Assembly: GCF_040358985.1 (NCBI RefSeq)
Contig: NZ_CP132932.1
Coordinates: forward strand, 1,922,001 to 1,986,000
Source: Tunturibacter empetritectus
GTDB taxonomy: Bacteria; Acidobacteriota; Terriglobia; Terriglobales; Acidobacteriaceae
Length of the DNA stretch: 64,000 nt
Reading direction: 5' to 3'
Part shown: in pieces, positions 42,382 to 50,196 of the stretch
Numbering within the stretch: position 1 is the first letter of the stretch
Layout: every line of letters starts with the position of its first letter
Made by a program: the position numbers and the translations under genes
Notes under the pieces: generated by a model
What the model saw: only the letters and a program-made list of their open reading frames with translations
Database searches by the model: none
Told to the model about the DNA's origin: nothing

Positions 42382-43575
42382 TCAGGCTGACTGTCCAGCG
42401 CTCACTCCAGAGGCCCATGCCCACTGAAAGTTGTAGCCTCCCAGCCATCCGGTCACATCGACGACCTCGCCGATGAAATAAAGGCCGGGCACCTTGCGGC
42501 TCTGCATTGTCTTTGCATCCAGTTCTACGGTATCCACGCCACCCACGGTGACCTCGGCCTTGGCATAGCCTTCGGTGCCGGCGGGAGTCAGAGGCCACTG
42601 ATGGAGATGCTGTTCCATCTTCGCTAAGGATGCGTTTGTCCAGTCGACTGGATCGTGGAGCACAACCCATCGCTCTGCCATGCGAGACGGCAAGACGGCG
42701 CGTATCGCGTTCGCTGCTGCGGAGGCATCTCTTCGTGCATTTCTCGCCAGCAATGGGGCAAGGACGTTCAGATCGGGCGCGAGGTCTATGGTTATGGCCT
42801 CGCCCGGCTGCCAGTACGACGATGTCTGCAGGATTGCTGGCCCGCTCAGCCCCCGATGTGTGATCAACATCTTTTCACGGAAGCTTCCTTCTCGTGGCCG
42901 TGCTCTCGCTTGAGCCACCACCTCGGCTGATAAACCAGCCAGGTCGCACCACTGCTCGCGATCCTCGGCGCTGAAGACGAGGGGGACTAAGCCCGGTCTG
43001 CACGCAACGATGCGCAGGCCAAACTGCTCGGCCAGTGTGTAGCCGAGTGTGGTTGCGCCCATCTTCGGGATGGAGAGGCCTCCGGTGGCGATGACCACCG
43101 ACTCGGAGTGAAACGCTGACTCCGAGGTACGAACTTCGAGATAATCGTTGCGCTCGACGGAGATGGCTTTGGCTCCGAGGATGATGCGGATACCGGCCTC
43201 TGCGCACTCGCGCTCGAGCATGGTGACGATATCATGGGCGGAGCGGTCGCAGAAGAGTTGTCCCAGCGTCTTCTCGTGGTAGCGGATGCCGTGTCGTTCG
43301 ACCATGGCGATCATGTCGGACGGTGTGAAGCGCGCCAAAGCGGACTTCGCGAAGTGGAGATTTTCTGAAAGAAAATTTTCTGGGCGGCAGTGGATGTTGG
43401 TGAAGTTGCAGCGGCCTCCGCCTGAGATCAGGATTTTTTTCCCGACGCGTTCGGCGTGATCGAGCAGGACCACCCGGCGTCCGCGCTTGCCAGCTTCGAT
43501 GGCGCACATCATTCCCGCCGCGCCGGCGCCGAGTACTACGACATCAACCTTCTGCACGTGCGGTTTTGTGGTCAT
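42382..43575 (-). CDS. YhiN/HI0933-family flavoprotein
   Basis: A 397-aa FAD-dependent oxidoreductase. FAD-binding GAGAAG lies at about 17-22 (VVVLGAGAAGMMCAIEAG), and the HI0933 signature SGGGRCNFTN follows at about 51-60. VIATGGLSIPKMGATTLGYTLA and the closing GLYFIGEVVDVTGWLGGYNFQ, given in parts, match this family, whose physiological reaction is not established. It is convergent with the giant secreted-protein gene (23-bp gap). ATG 43575 is the only supported start. Confidence 0.93.
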   Translation of the reverse strand: MTTKPHVQKVDVVVLGAGAAGMMCAIEAGKRGRRVVLLDHAERVGKKILISGGGRCNFTNIHCRPENFLSENLHFAKSALARFTPSDMIAMVERHGIRYHEKTLGQLFCDRSAHDIVTMLERECAEAGIRIILGAKAISVERNDYLEVRTSESAFHSESVVIATGGLSIPKMGATTLGYTLAEQFGLRIVACRPGLVPLVFSAEDREQWCDLAGLSAEVVAQARARPREGSFREKMLITHRGLSGPAILQTSSYWQPGEAITIDLAPDLNVLAPLLARNARRDASAAANAIRAVLPSRMAERWVVLHDPVDWTNASLAKMEQHLHQWPLTPAGTEGYAKAEVTVGGVDTVELDAKTMQSRKVPGLYFIGEVVDVTGWLGGYNFQWAWASGVSAGQSA

Positions 43576-43683
43576 TCTCTATCGGAGATTCTGTGGCTCG
43601 CGTGATTTTAGATTCGTCAACGTGTGGAGGCAGCGTGACCTTCTTCGGACTTGCGATTTGAATTTGGTCGCTTGCGTTTTTTG

Positions 43684-44997
43684 TTACCCCACCCGGGTGA
43701 TGAGGCATTTGAGGTAGCTGGTCTCGGGGAGGGTGAGGATGGCGGGGTGGTCGGGGGGGGCGCCCCGGGTCTCGAGGAGCTGCACTCGGCGGCCTGCATC
43801 GGAGGCGGCTGAGGAGACGACCTCAGTGAACTCCTGCAGAGGGACGTGGTGGGAGCAGGAGCAGGTGATGAGGGTTCCGCCGGGGCGGAGCATCTTGATG
43901 GCGCGGAGGTTGAGCTCCTTGTAGCCGCGCATGGCGCCTTCGGCGGCGCGCTTGGACTTGGCGAAGGCGGGTGGGTCGAGGACGATGGTGTCGTATTGCT
44001 GGCCGGTGGACTCGTACTCGCGGAGGAGCTCGAAGGCGTCGGCTTCGAGCCACTCGATCTGGGCTTGAAGGTCGGGGTTGAGCTCTCGGTTGCGGTCGGC
44101 TACTTCGAGGGCGCTGAGGCTGGCGTCGACTCCGGTGACCTGACGGCAGTTCTGGGCCATGTGGAGGGCGAATCCGCCTTGATAAGTGCAGATGTCGAGC
44201 GCGGAGCCGGTTGCGTAGCGGGCTGCGGCGGCGTAGTTGAGGCGCTGGTCGAGGAAGGCTCCCGTCTTCTGGCCAGAGCCTGCGTCGAAGTGAAAACGAA
44301 GGCCGTTGATGGTGAAGATGGTGGTGAGTTGTGGTGTTTCGGTGGTGTCCTGATGGTGTGGGGGGTGGAGGGGACCGGGTGCGGGGTGGGCGAGTTGTTC
44401 GAGTTCGCGGATCTTTGGGTCGGGGCGCTCCCAGAGGGTGATACCCCCGGTGTCGGGGTGTATGTTGGGGCGGAGGCGGTCGCGCAGGACTTCGGTGAGG
44501 AGGTTGCGGACGTCGTCCTGTGCGGTCCCCTGGGTGAGGAGTTGGAGGATGACGAGGTCGTTGTAGCGGTCGGCGACGATGCCGGGGAGGTTGTCGGCCT
44601 CGGAGAAGATGAGGCGGCAGGCGTCGTCTTCCATGGACTCGGGGGCTACTTCGTCGCGGAGGGCGAGGGCGGCGAGGACTCGCTCGCGGAGCTGCTCGAG
44701 GTAGGCGGTTCGGGGGAGTGCGGCTTCGTTCGAGACGATTCTTACTGCGATCTGCGACGCGGCGCTGTAGAGGCCGGTGCCGAGGGGGATGCCGCGGCTG
44801 TCCATGACGGTGATGAGTGCTCCGGGCTGGATCTCGGTGGCGCCGATTGGGGGGACGAGGGATTCGATGTCTGACCGGTAGACCCAGAGGTGTCCGGCCC
44901 GGAGGCGGTCTGCGGCGCGGCGGGTGATGGCTGCGGCTGGTCCGTGCGGCTGGGCCGCGACGACTCGCGGGGCCCGATCTTCCACTTTTCTAAGCAT
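43684..44997 (-). CDS. rlmI: 23S rRNA (cytosine-C5)-methyltransferase RlmI-like
   Basis: A 437-aa RNA methyltransferase. The N-terminal PUA domain (about 25-100: LRAGHLWVYRSDIESL, GALITVMDSRGIPLGTGLYS) is followed by an EEHEE-like linker (LPGIVADRYND) and a Rossmann SAM domain with ALDICTYQGGFALHMA (motif I), GVDASLSALEVADRN, TIVLDPPAFAKSK (motif IV) and the TCSCSHHV motif near the catalytic Cys. RlmI modifies C1962 of 23S rRNA in E. coli; the exact site here is inferred. About 35 extra residues with Pro/His lie around 195-225. Confidence 0.93.
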   Translation of the reverse strand: MLRKVEDRAPRVVAAQPHGPAAAITRRAADRLRAGHLWVYRSDIESLVPPIGATEIQPGALITVMDSRGIPLGTGLYSAASQIAVRIVSNEAALPRTAYLEQLRERVLAALALRDEVAPESMEDDACRLIFSEADNLPGIVADRYNDLVILQLLTQGTAQDDVRNLLTEVLRDRLRPNIHPDTGGITLWERPDPKIRELEQLAHPAPGPLHPPHHQDTTETPQLTTIFTINGLRFHFDAGSGQKTGAFLDQRLNYAAAARYATGSALDICTYQGGFALHMAQNCRQVTGVDASLSALEVADRNRELNPDLQAQIEWLEADAFELLREYESTGQQYDTIVLDPPAFAKSKRAAEGAMRGYKELNLRAIKMLRPGGTLITCSCSHHVPLQEFTEVVSSAASDAGRRVQLLETRGAPPDHPAILTLPETSYLKCLITRVG

Positions 44998-45521
44998 CTT
45001 TCCATGGTCGCATAGCGTTTCTGCCGGCTGGACCCCTCCCCCCTCCCCCTAAGGGGTATCTTGGACGGAAGTTGTTTTGTTTGAAGTGCTTGGCGGGAGC
45101 CGGTGTCTGTACGATATTGATTCTAAGTTATTTGTGCACAAAATATTTCAAATGAAGGAGTTACGGGTTTCTTACGACAGGGCCCCTCGCGCAGCTGGGG
45201 CCGTTTGTTCTCTGTTTTAAGTATAGCGGTTGGAGCATAACTGATACGCCACGCGAATGTGCTGGATTGAAGCGGTGTTTTGCGATTTGGGGCTTGACAG
45301 GTTTGTTGGTTGAGGTTTGAGTTGGTCGTCTCAGGGTTGTATTGCGGCGAAGAGTGGGAGAGCGGTTCGCGCTCTGCGCGAATGCCCACATCTCAAATTC
45401 GAGATATGGGCACCCGGCCGTTCCGAGATCAATATCATTCCTTCGAGCGGAACAGAAATTTCCTAGGCCCTGGAACAATCCGGGGTCAAACTGTCGTTAG
45501 AGGAGTGGAGGGCCTTGAGCT
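44998..45521. other. 524-bp intergenic region with several dyads
   Basis: No gene was recognised. It contains a perfect 12-bp palindrome TTTGTGCACAAA (45131-45142), a GGCCCC/GGGGCC stem with 10-nt loop (45181-45202), and a larger hairpin at 45383-45412 (TGCCCACATCTC against GAGATATGGGCA, one mismatch, loop AAATTC). The last resembles a short motif at 7003-7020. The area before 45522 is the likely promoter region of the orphan gene, but no strong -10 box stands out. Confidence 0.5.
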
Positions 45522-46727
45522 TTGGAACAGTTTGATGAGCAGGAATTCATCCAATCCCACTTAGCGACCGGCGAAGAGCTGGCGCCTGAACGTTTCCCCC
45601 AACTATCGACCTTGTCGTCTGCGTTCTTCTACAACTTCGTCCCCGTGGCGAGAGAGCCGGAGTTGCCAGAAGTCGTCTTTGTCCCGACATCGGAGGACAC
45701 TCGTCTCGAAACCATCGGAGCCATGGCGAGCTGGAATTTCCTGTGGGAGGCTGCTCAGTATCGCAAGGAGACCTTCGAAAACATCCGCCGAGCCGACGAA
45801 AATCCAGAACTGGCTCGTTGGATCAACGCGTTGCCGAATACCAACGCCTATCTCATCCCAGACACTCCAAGCAAGTACGACGCCTACGCCCCACTCTTCC
45901 ACTTGTTGCCCAAAAAGATCGTGGACCGGTTCGGGCTGCCGTCCGTCAAGCGACCACTCTGGCCTGGTCATGCGGCTTGGTGGAATGAGAAGTTGATGCC
46001 TTCCGACTTCGAGCATCGCCTGAGCAAGGCGTTCGCCGCGCACATCTGGAGTCACGTCGACTCAGGTTCCAGTCTGCAAGCTTTCAGCGCGACCGAACCC
46101 TTGAAACTGCTCTCCCACAGTCTGGATTTCTGGCTCCCCTACGTGCTGATAGTCCTAGAAGACCTCATGCGGGACTTCGAGCGGTGTGAGCCGGAAAACG
46201 ACCGCCAAAAGATGCTCCTCGCAAAGGCTCGGAAGGAAGACTTCGAAGAAGTCACCATCGACCGTCCCCGGAGGGGAGGAACCTTATGGATTGGCGAAGA
46301 AGAAGCCTGCGATGTCACGGACCTCGTGGTGGAGGCGGCAGACCGGCAAGGACAGCTGCGGCAGTTGATTGATGCTGTGCGATCGAACCGGGTAGCGGAT
46401 GATTTCTCGCCGATCTGGTCTTATGCCCGTGAGGACTTTGAGCGGAAGCTCTATTCCAAGCGGTCGAAGGTCAGAGTGTCCTTCGTCGAATTGACGGACA
46501 CACTGCCGGTGTACAGTGCCCGAAGCGAGTACACCGACAGCCTCCTGTGGCAGGACTTCACCTCTTTGCTCGATGCGAAAGAGCGTCACATCGTGGTGGC
46601 ACTTCGGAGCGGTTCAACCAAACTGGCAGATATTGCCTCCACGCTTGGGTACGCTAACCACAGCCCGGTCTCGAAAGCACTCGACCGAATCCGCAGAAAG
46701 GCTTCTGCCTTTCTCAGCCTGAACTGA
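45522..46727 (+). CDS. Orphan protein with C-terminal sigma-70 region-4-like HTH
   Basis: A 401-aa soluble protein that I do not recognise as a whole. Residues about 345-395 read like sigma-70 region 4: FTSLLDAKERHIVVALRSG, LADIASTLGYANHSPVSKALDRI, RRKASAFL. The N-terminal ~340 residues show no known domain and no region-2 signature, so it is not an ordinary ECF sigma factor. There is no signal peptide or membrane helix. Start TTG 45522 lies about 9 nt after GGAGGG. Codon use is C-rich, unlike the G-biased neighbours, which suggests recent arrival. It could be a DNA-binding regulator or a sigma-like factor. Confidence 0.75.
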   Translation: MEQFDEQEFIQSHLATGEELAPERFPQLSTLSSAFFYNFVPVAREPELPEVVFVPTSEDTRLETIGAMASWNFLWEAAQYRKETFENIRRADENPELARWINALPNTNAYLIPDTPSKYDAYAPLFHLLPKKIVDRFGLPSVKRPLWPGHAAWWNEKLMPSDFEHRLSKAFAAHIWSHVDSGSSLQAFSATEPLKLLSHSLDFWLPYVLIVLEDLMRDFERCEPENDRQKMLLAKARKEDFEEVTIDRPRRGGTLWIGEEEACDVTDLVVEAADRQGQLRQLIDAVRSNRVADDFSPIWSYAREDFERKLYSKRSKVRVSFVELTDTLPVYSARSEYTDSLLWQDFTSLLDAKERHIVVALRSGSTKLADIASTLGYANHSPVSKALDRIRRKASAFLSLN

Positions 46728-46953
46728 GCTGGCTCTTACGGCTCGAGCTTTCCGCCCGATGCCATGTCGCCGAGGCCCAGTTGGGCACGAAACCGTGCTC
46801 GCGGCGAACGATGGAGTCGATGTCGCTTTGTTCAAACTCAATCAGTTTGCGTTGGAGATTCTTCGTCCCCAGCCTTCCATGCTGCCGTCCATAACGCTGC
46901 CTGAACGCTCCCACAGCGCGGGGCTTGTCACGAATGTCTCAGGTCCACAATCT

Positions 46954-46977
46954 GAGGAGTGTCCCGGTACACTCCTC
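46954..46977. terminator. Perfect 9-bp stem-loop between convergent genes
   Basis: GAGGAGTGT (46954-46962) and ACACTCCTC (46969-46977) flank CCCGGT. It lies between the orphan gene and the oppositely oriented ADOP permease, 15 bp from the latter's end, and could end transcription from either side. No T-run is present, so the terminator call is tentative. Confidence 0.4.
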
Positions 46978-46992
46978 CCTCTGATGAACGGG

Positions 46993-49524
46993 CTACTCGG
47001 TGCGGAGGGCTTGCATGGGTTCTATGGAGGCGGCTCGTCGGGCGGGGAGGACTGCGGCTAGAGTGACCATCACTATGGCTAGAGCTACTGCTCCGATCAG
47101 CGTTATGGGGTCGGCGGTGGTGACGCCGTAGAGCTGGCTGCGGAAGAGTCTTGCGAGTAAGACGATGGAGGGGAGGGCTACGACGATGGCGATGGCGGCG
47201 ATGATCGACATCTCGCGGAGTACGAGCATGACGACTCCGCTGCGCTGCGATCCCAGGGCGAGTCGTACGCCGATCTCGCGGGTGCGCTGTTCGGTGGAGT
47301 AGGCGAGCACGCCGTAGAGTCCAACTGCTGCGAGCAGGATTGCTAGTGCAGAGAAGCCGACGGCGAGAAGAGCCAGGGCGCGTTCGTCGGCGGTGATGCG
47401 ATCGACCTGATCGTCCATGGTTCGCATGCCGTCGACGACGAGGGTGGGATCCATTCCGTGGATGGCCTGGCGGATTGCTGATTCGACCGCTGCGGGAGAC
47501 TGGCTGGTGCGTGCGTAGATCTTAACTCCGGATAGATGCGGCGTTTGCGGATAGGGACGATAGACCGCCATTCCCATGTCGGTGCGCAGATTCTGGTGTT
47601 TGATGTCGCCTACAACTCCGACGATGGTTGTGTCGGGTAGCGCTGGAGTCTCGGAGCGATCGGAGCTCTCGGAGATCAGGTGGCCGAGGGCATTCTGGGC
47701 CGAGCCGAAGAATCGCTTGGCGAAGGTCAGGTTGACGACGGCTACCTTTGGAGCATCGTGCGAGTCCGCGACGGTGAATTCTCTCCCGACAAGCAGAGGC
47801 TGCTTCAGTGTGGCGAAGTAACCGGCTGTGACCCAGGGAGCCTCGAAGTCTGTCTTTTCGTCTTCGGTGGTCTTATGGCCTTCGATGGCGAAGCCGCTAA
47901 AGTGGGAGTCTCCGGCGAGTTCTGCATCGTTGGTGGCTGCGACGGAGAGGACGCCGGGGATGCGCTGTACGGCATCGAGCGCGCTGGTTACGGTGGGGAC
48001 CATGCGATCCGATCCGTAGCCGGAGTCTGAGGGATCGAAGCTGAAGGTGGCGAGATGGCTGGTGTCGAAGCCTACCTGCTGGTGGTGAAGATTGCTGAGC
48101 GTCCGGACGAAGAGACCTGCGCCGTCGAGCAGCATTACGCTGAGCGCGATCTGCACGCCGACTGCGACCTTGCGGAATCTCTGCGAGCTTTTGGATGCGG
48201 TTCCGGTGCTTTGACGGAGCGCGTTGGCGAGGTCAGGACGGAGGAAGTGGAGCACGGGCGCCATGCTGAAGAGCAGGCTTGCGACCAGAGCTACGCCCAG
48301 CGTGAACAGGAGCACGCGGGCGTCGATGGCGCTGGAGTACGGCTCCTCGCCGGGATTGGCGCTGGTGAGAAGACGTACCAGAGTGTTGGTCACAAGCGGA
48401 GCCATGAGCAGGCCGGCTGCTGCGCCGACTAGTCCGAGGAGTCCGCCTTCGAGCAGGAGTTGCGAGACGATCCGGCTCTGCTTCGCGCCGAGGGCGTAGC
48501 GCATGGACATCTCGCGGGCTCGGCTGGAGGCTTTGAGGAGCAGAAGGGTTGCGACGTTGATGGCGCACATCGCGACTAACAGACCGGCCATGCTCATCAG
48601 GATGATCAGCGGCGTCTTCAGCTCCATGCGGTCGGGGGCGAAGCCGGTTGAGTCGTCGAGGACTTTGAGGGTTGAGTCATCGAGGTAGCGCTTTTTGAAG
48701 TGGTCTGTTCTGTTCTTGTAGAGCGTGAGCTCGTACGCGCGCAGCGAGTGCCACAAAGGCTCGAGCGATGCCTGGGCCTGAATGGGAGAGACTCCCGGCT
48801 TGAGGCGAGCGACGAGGGTGAGCCAGAGGGACTGATGGTTGTTCAGGTTGTCATGGGAGGCGGTTCCGGGCAGGACCGTTTCGACCATGCTGATCGGCAT
48901 GAAGGCGCCGGGCTTGTAGCCTCCGATGGCTGACTGGAAGTTGGCTGGAGCGACGCCGAGGATGGTGAAGGGGTGTCCTTCGATGAGAACGGTCTGCCCG
49001 ACTACTTCGGGGGAGGCGGCGAAGCGGGTCTTCCAGTAGTCGTAGCTGAGAACGACGACAGGATTGGCGTTCTTCGCGGTGTCGTCCTGAGCGTTCATGA
49101 GGCGCCCGAAGGCAGGCTTGAGGCCGAGCAGGTCAAAGTAGTTTCCGCTGACGAGTTCGACATCTTCGTCCTCGGCTTGATTGTGCCAGGAGATGCCGCT
49201 GCCAGCTCTGATCGCGGCAATCATCCCGGAGAAGACTTGATTCTGATCGCGGAGATCTTTGTACATGGGGTAGGAGAAGTAGTTGTTGAGATCGCCCCCG
49301 AAGCTGCTGGCCGAACCGGAGAAGCCGCCGGACCACTCGAAGCGGACGAGCTCTTTGGGATGCTGGACGGGCAGCATGCGGAGAAGGGCCTGGTCGAAGA
49401 GGGTGAAGACGGCTGCGTTGGCGCCGATGCCCAGGGCCAGGGTGAGCACGACGGTCAGGGCAAAGCCTGGCGACTTGCGGAGCTGGCGGATGGCGAAGCG
49501 CAGGTTCTGGAGCAGGGTCTGCAT
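46993..49524 (-). CDS. ADOP/MacB-FtsX-type ABC permease (without N-terminal ADOP domain)
   Basis: An 843-aa permease with two FtsX/MacB modules. The first helix follows LRFAIRQLRKSPGFALTVVLTLALGIGANAAVF, a hallmark given here as one motif region at about 7-40. Periplasmic MacB_PCD domains lie at about 60-240 and 500-660; helices cluster near 270-440 and 720-830. The ending YGVLAYSTEQRTREIGVRLALG and VLPARRAASIEPMQALRTE is classic. It lacks the cytoplasmic ~80-aa domain of full ADOPs. ATG 49524 follows GGAGGA (10 nt); the frame extension to 49584 was rejected. It probably exports a drug or peptide with a separate ATPase. Confidence 0.93.
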   Translation of the reverse strand: MQTLLQNLRFAIRQLRKSPGFALTVVLTLALGIGANAAVFTLFDQALLRMLPVQHPKELVRFEWSGGFSGSASSFGGDLNNYFSYPMYKDLRDQNQVFSGMIAAIRAGSGISWHNQAEDEDVELVSGNYFDLLGLKPAFGRLMNAQDDTAKNANPVVVLSYDYWKTRFAASPEVVGQTVLIEGHPFTILGVAPANFQSAIGGYKPGAFMPISMVETVLPGTASHDNLNNHQSLWLTLVARLKPGVSPIQAQASLEPLWHSLRAYELTLYKNRTDHFKKRYLDDSTLKVLDDSTGFAPDRMELKTPLIILMSMAGLLVAMCAINVATLLLLKASSRAREMSMRYALGAKQSRIVSQLLLEGGLLGLVGAAAGLLMAPLVTNTLVRLLTSANPGEEPYSSAIDARVLLFTLGVALVASLLFSMAPVLHFLRPDLANALRQSTGTASKSSQRFRKVAVGVQIALSVMLLDGAGLFVRTLSNLHHQQVGFDTSHLATFSFDPSDSGYGSDRMVPTVTSALDAVQRIPGVLSVAATNDAELAGDSHFSGFAIEGHKTTEDEKTDFEAPWVTAGYFATLKQPLLVGREFTVADSHDAPKVAVVNLTFAKRFFGSAQNALGHLISESSDRSETPALPDTTIVGVVGDIKHQNLRTDMGMAVYRPYPQTPHLSGVKIYARTSQSPAAVESAIRQAIHGMDPTLVVDGMRTMDDQVDRITADERALALLAVGFSALAILLAAVGLYGVLAYSTEQRTREIGVRLALGSQRSGVVMLVLREMSIIAAIAIVVALPSIVLLARLFRSQLYGVTTADPITLIGAVALAIVMVTLAAVLPARRAASIEPMQALRTE

Positions 49525-49793
49525 AAAAAGGGGTCCTCCGGGCGGACAGCGGCCTATGAGAGAGGATGGCACGTCTCCCGCCAAACGGATTGTGCTGCAA
49601 GTGATTTATTTTGTGCGGATAAGGGCGGGGATGCGGTGGTGGTGGGAGTGGAATTTGTCCGGAAACGGACTGCTTCGTTCGCAAGTGAACAGTGCGATGG
49701 GGCGGATCAAGGGGATCGAAGCAGCGGCGGAGGTCGACGGTTGAGGAGCGTTGGTTTGAGGATCGTCGTGTGGGGATGGTTGCTTGTCTTGTA

Positions 49794-49843
49794 TTGCTTT
49801 CCAATAGAGGCGGGTGCATACTCCTATTTGAAGGCAATAGGAG
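49794..49843 (+). promoter_or_regulatory. padR promoter overlapped by an inverted repeat (candidate PadR operator)
   Basis: TTGCTT (49794-49799), a 17-nt spacer and CATACT (49817-49822) form a -35/-10 pair. A perfect dyad CTCCTATT (49821-49828) / AATAGGAG (49836-49843) starts at the end of the -10 box and ends in the AGGAG ribosome site of padR. PadR proteins commonly repress their own promoter, so this is a likely operator. Confidence 0.55.
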
Positions 49844-49851
49844 AGCTTGGA

Positions 49852-50196
49852 ATGGGTGAGAAGGCGGATGTGTGGCAGGGGACGCTGGCGTTGATGGTGT
49901 TGAAGACGCTGGAGAGTATGGGCTCGCTGCATGGGTATGGGATTGCGCGGCGGATCGAGCAGACCAGCGGGGATGTGCTCTCGCTGAACTATGGAACGCT
50001 GTATCCGGCGTTGCTGAAGCTGGAGCAGGAGGGGGCAATCGTGTCGGAGTGGGGGGTGTCGGAGAACAATCGCAAGGCGAAGTTTTACAAGCTGACGCGG
50101 GTGGGACGGAAACAGATTGAACGGGAGACCGATAACTGGGAGCAGACGACGGCGATCCTGTCGCGGTTTCTACGAGGGACGGAGGATCCGGCATGA
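49852..50196 (+). CDS. PadR family transcriptional regulator
   Basis: A 114-aa winged-helix repressor of the short PadR-s2 type. The start WQGTLALMVLKTLESMGSLHGYGIARRI is typical (about 8-35, given as one helix pair), followed by the wing LNYGTLYPALLKLEQEGAIVSEW and RKAKFYKLTRVGRKQIERE, ending in a short helix. AGGAG lies 8 nt before ATG 49852. Its stop overlaps the next permease start by ATGA, so both are co-expressed. In acidobacteria this PadR-ADOP pair is very common; the inverted repeat in its promoter suggests autorepression relieved by a transported compound. Confidence 0.94.
   Translation: MGEKADVWQGTLALMVLKTLESMGSLHGYGIARRIEQTSGDVLSLNYGTLYPALLKLEQEGAIVSEWGVSENNRKAKFYKLTRVGRKQIERETDNWEQTTAILSRFLRGTEDPA

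Noticed and set aside
46714-46914. 66-aa minus-strand frame at the 3' end of the orphan gene
   Set aside because: No ribosome site, no domain, and it overlaps the end of the plus-strand gene; not supported as a gene.
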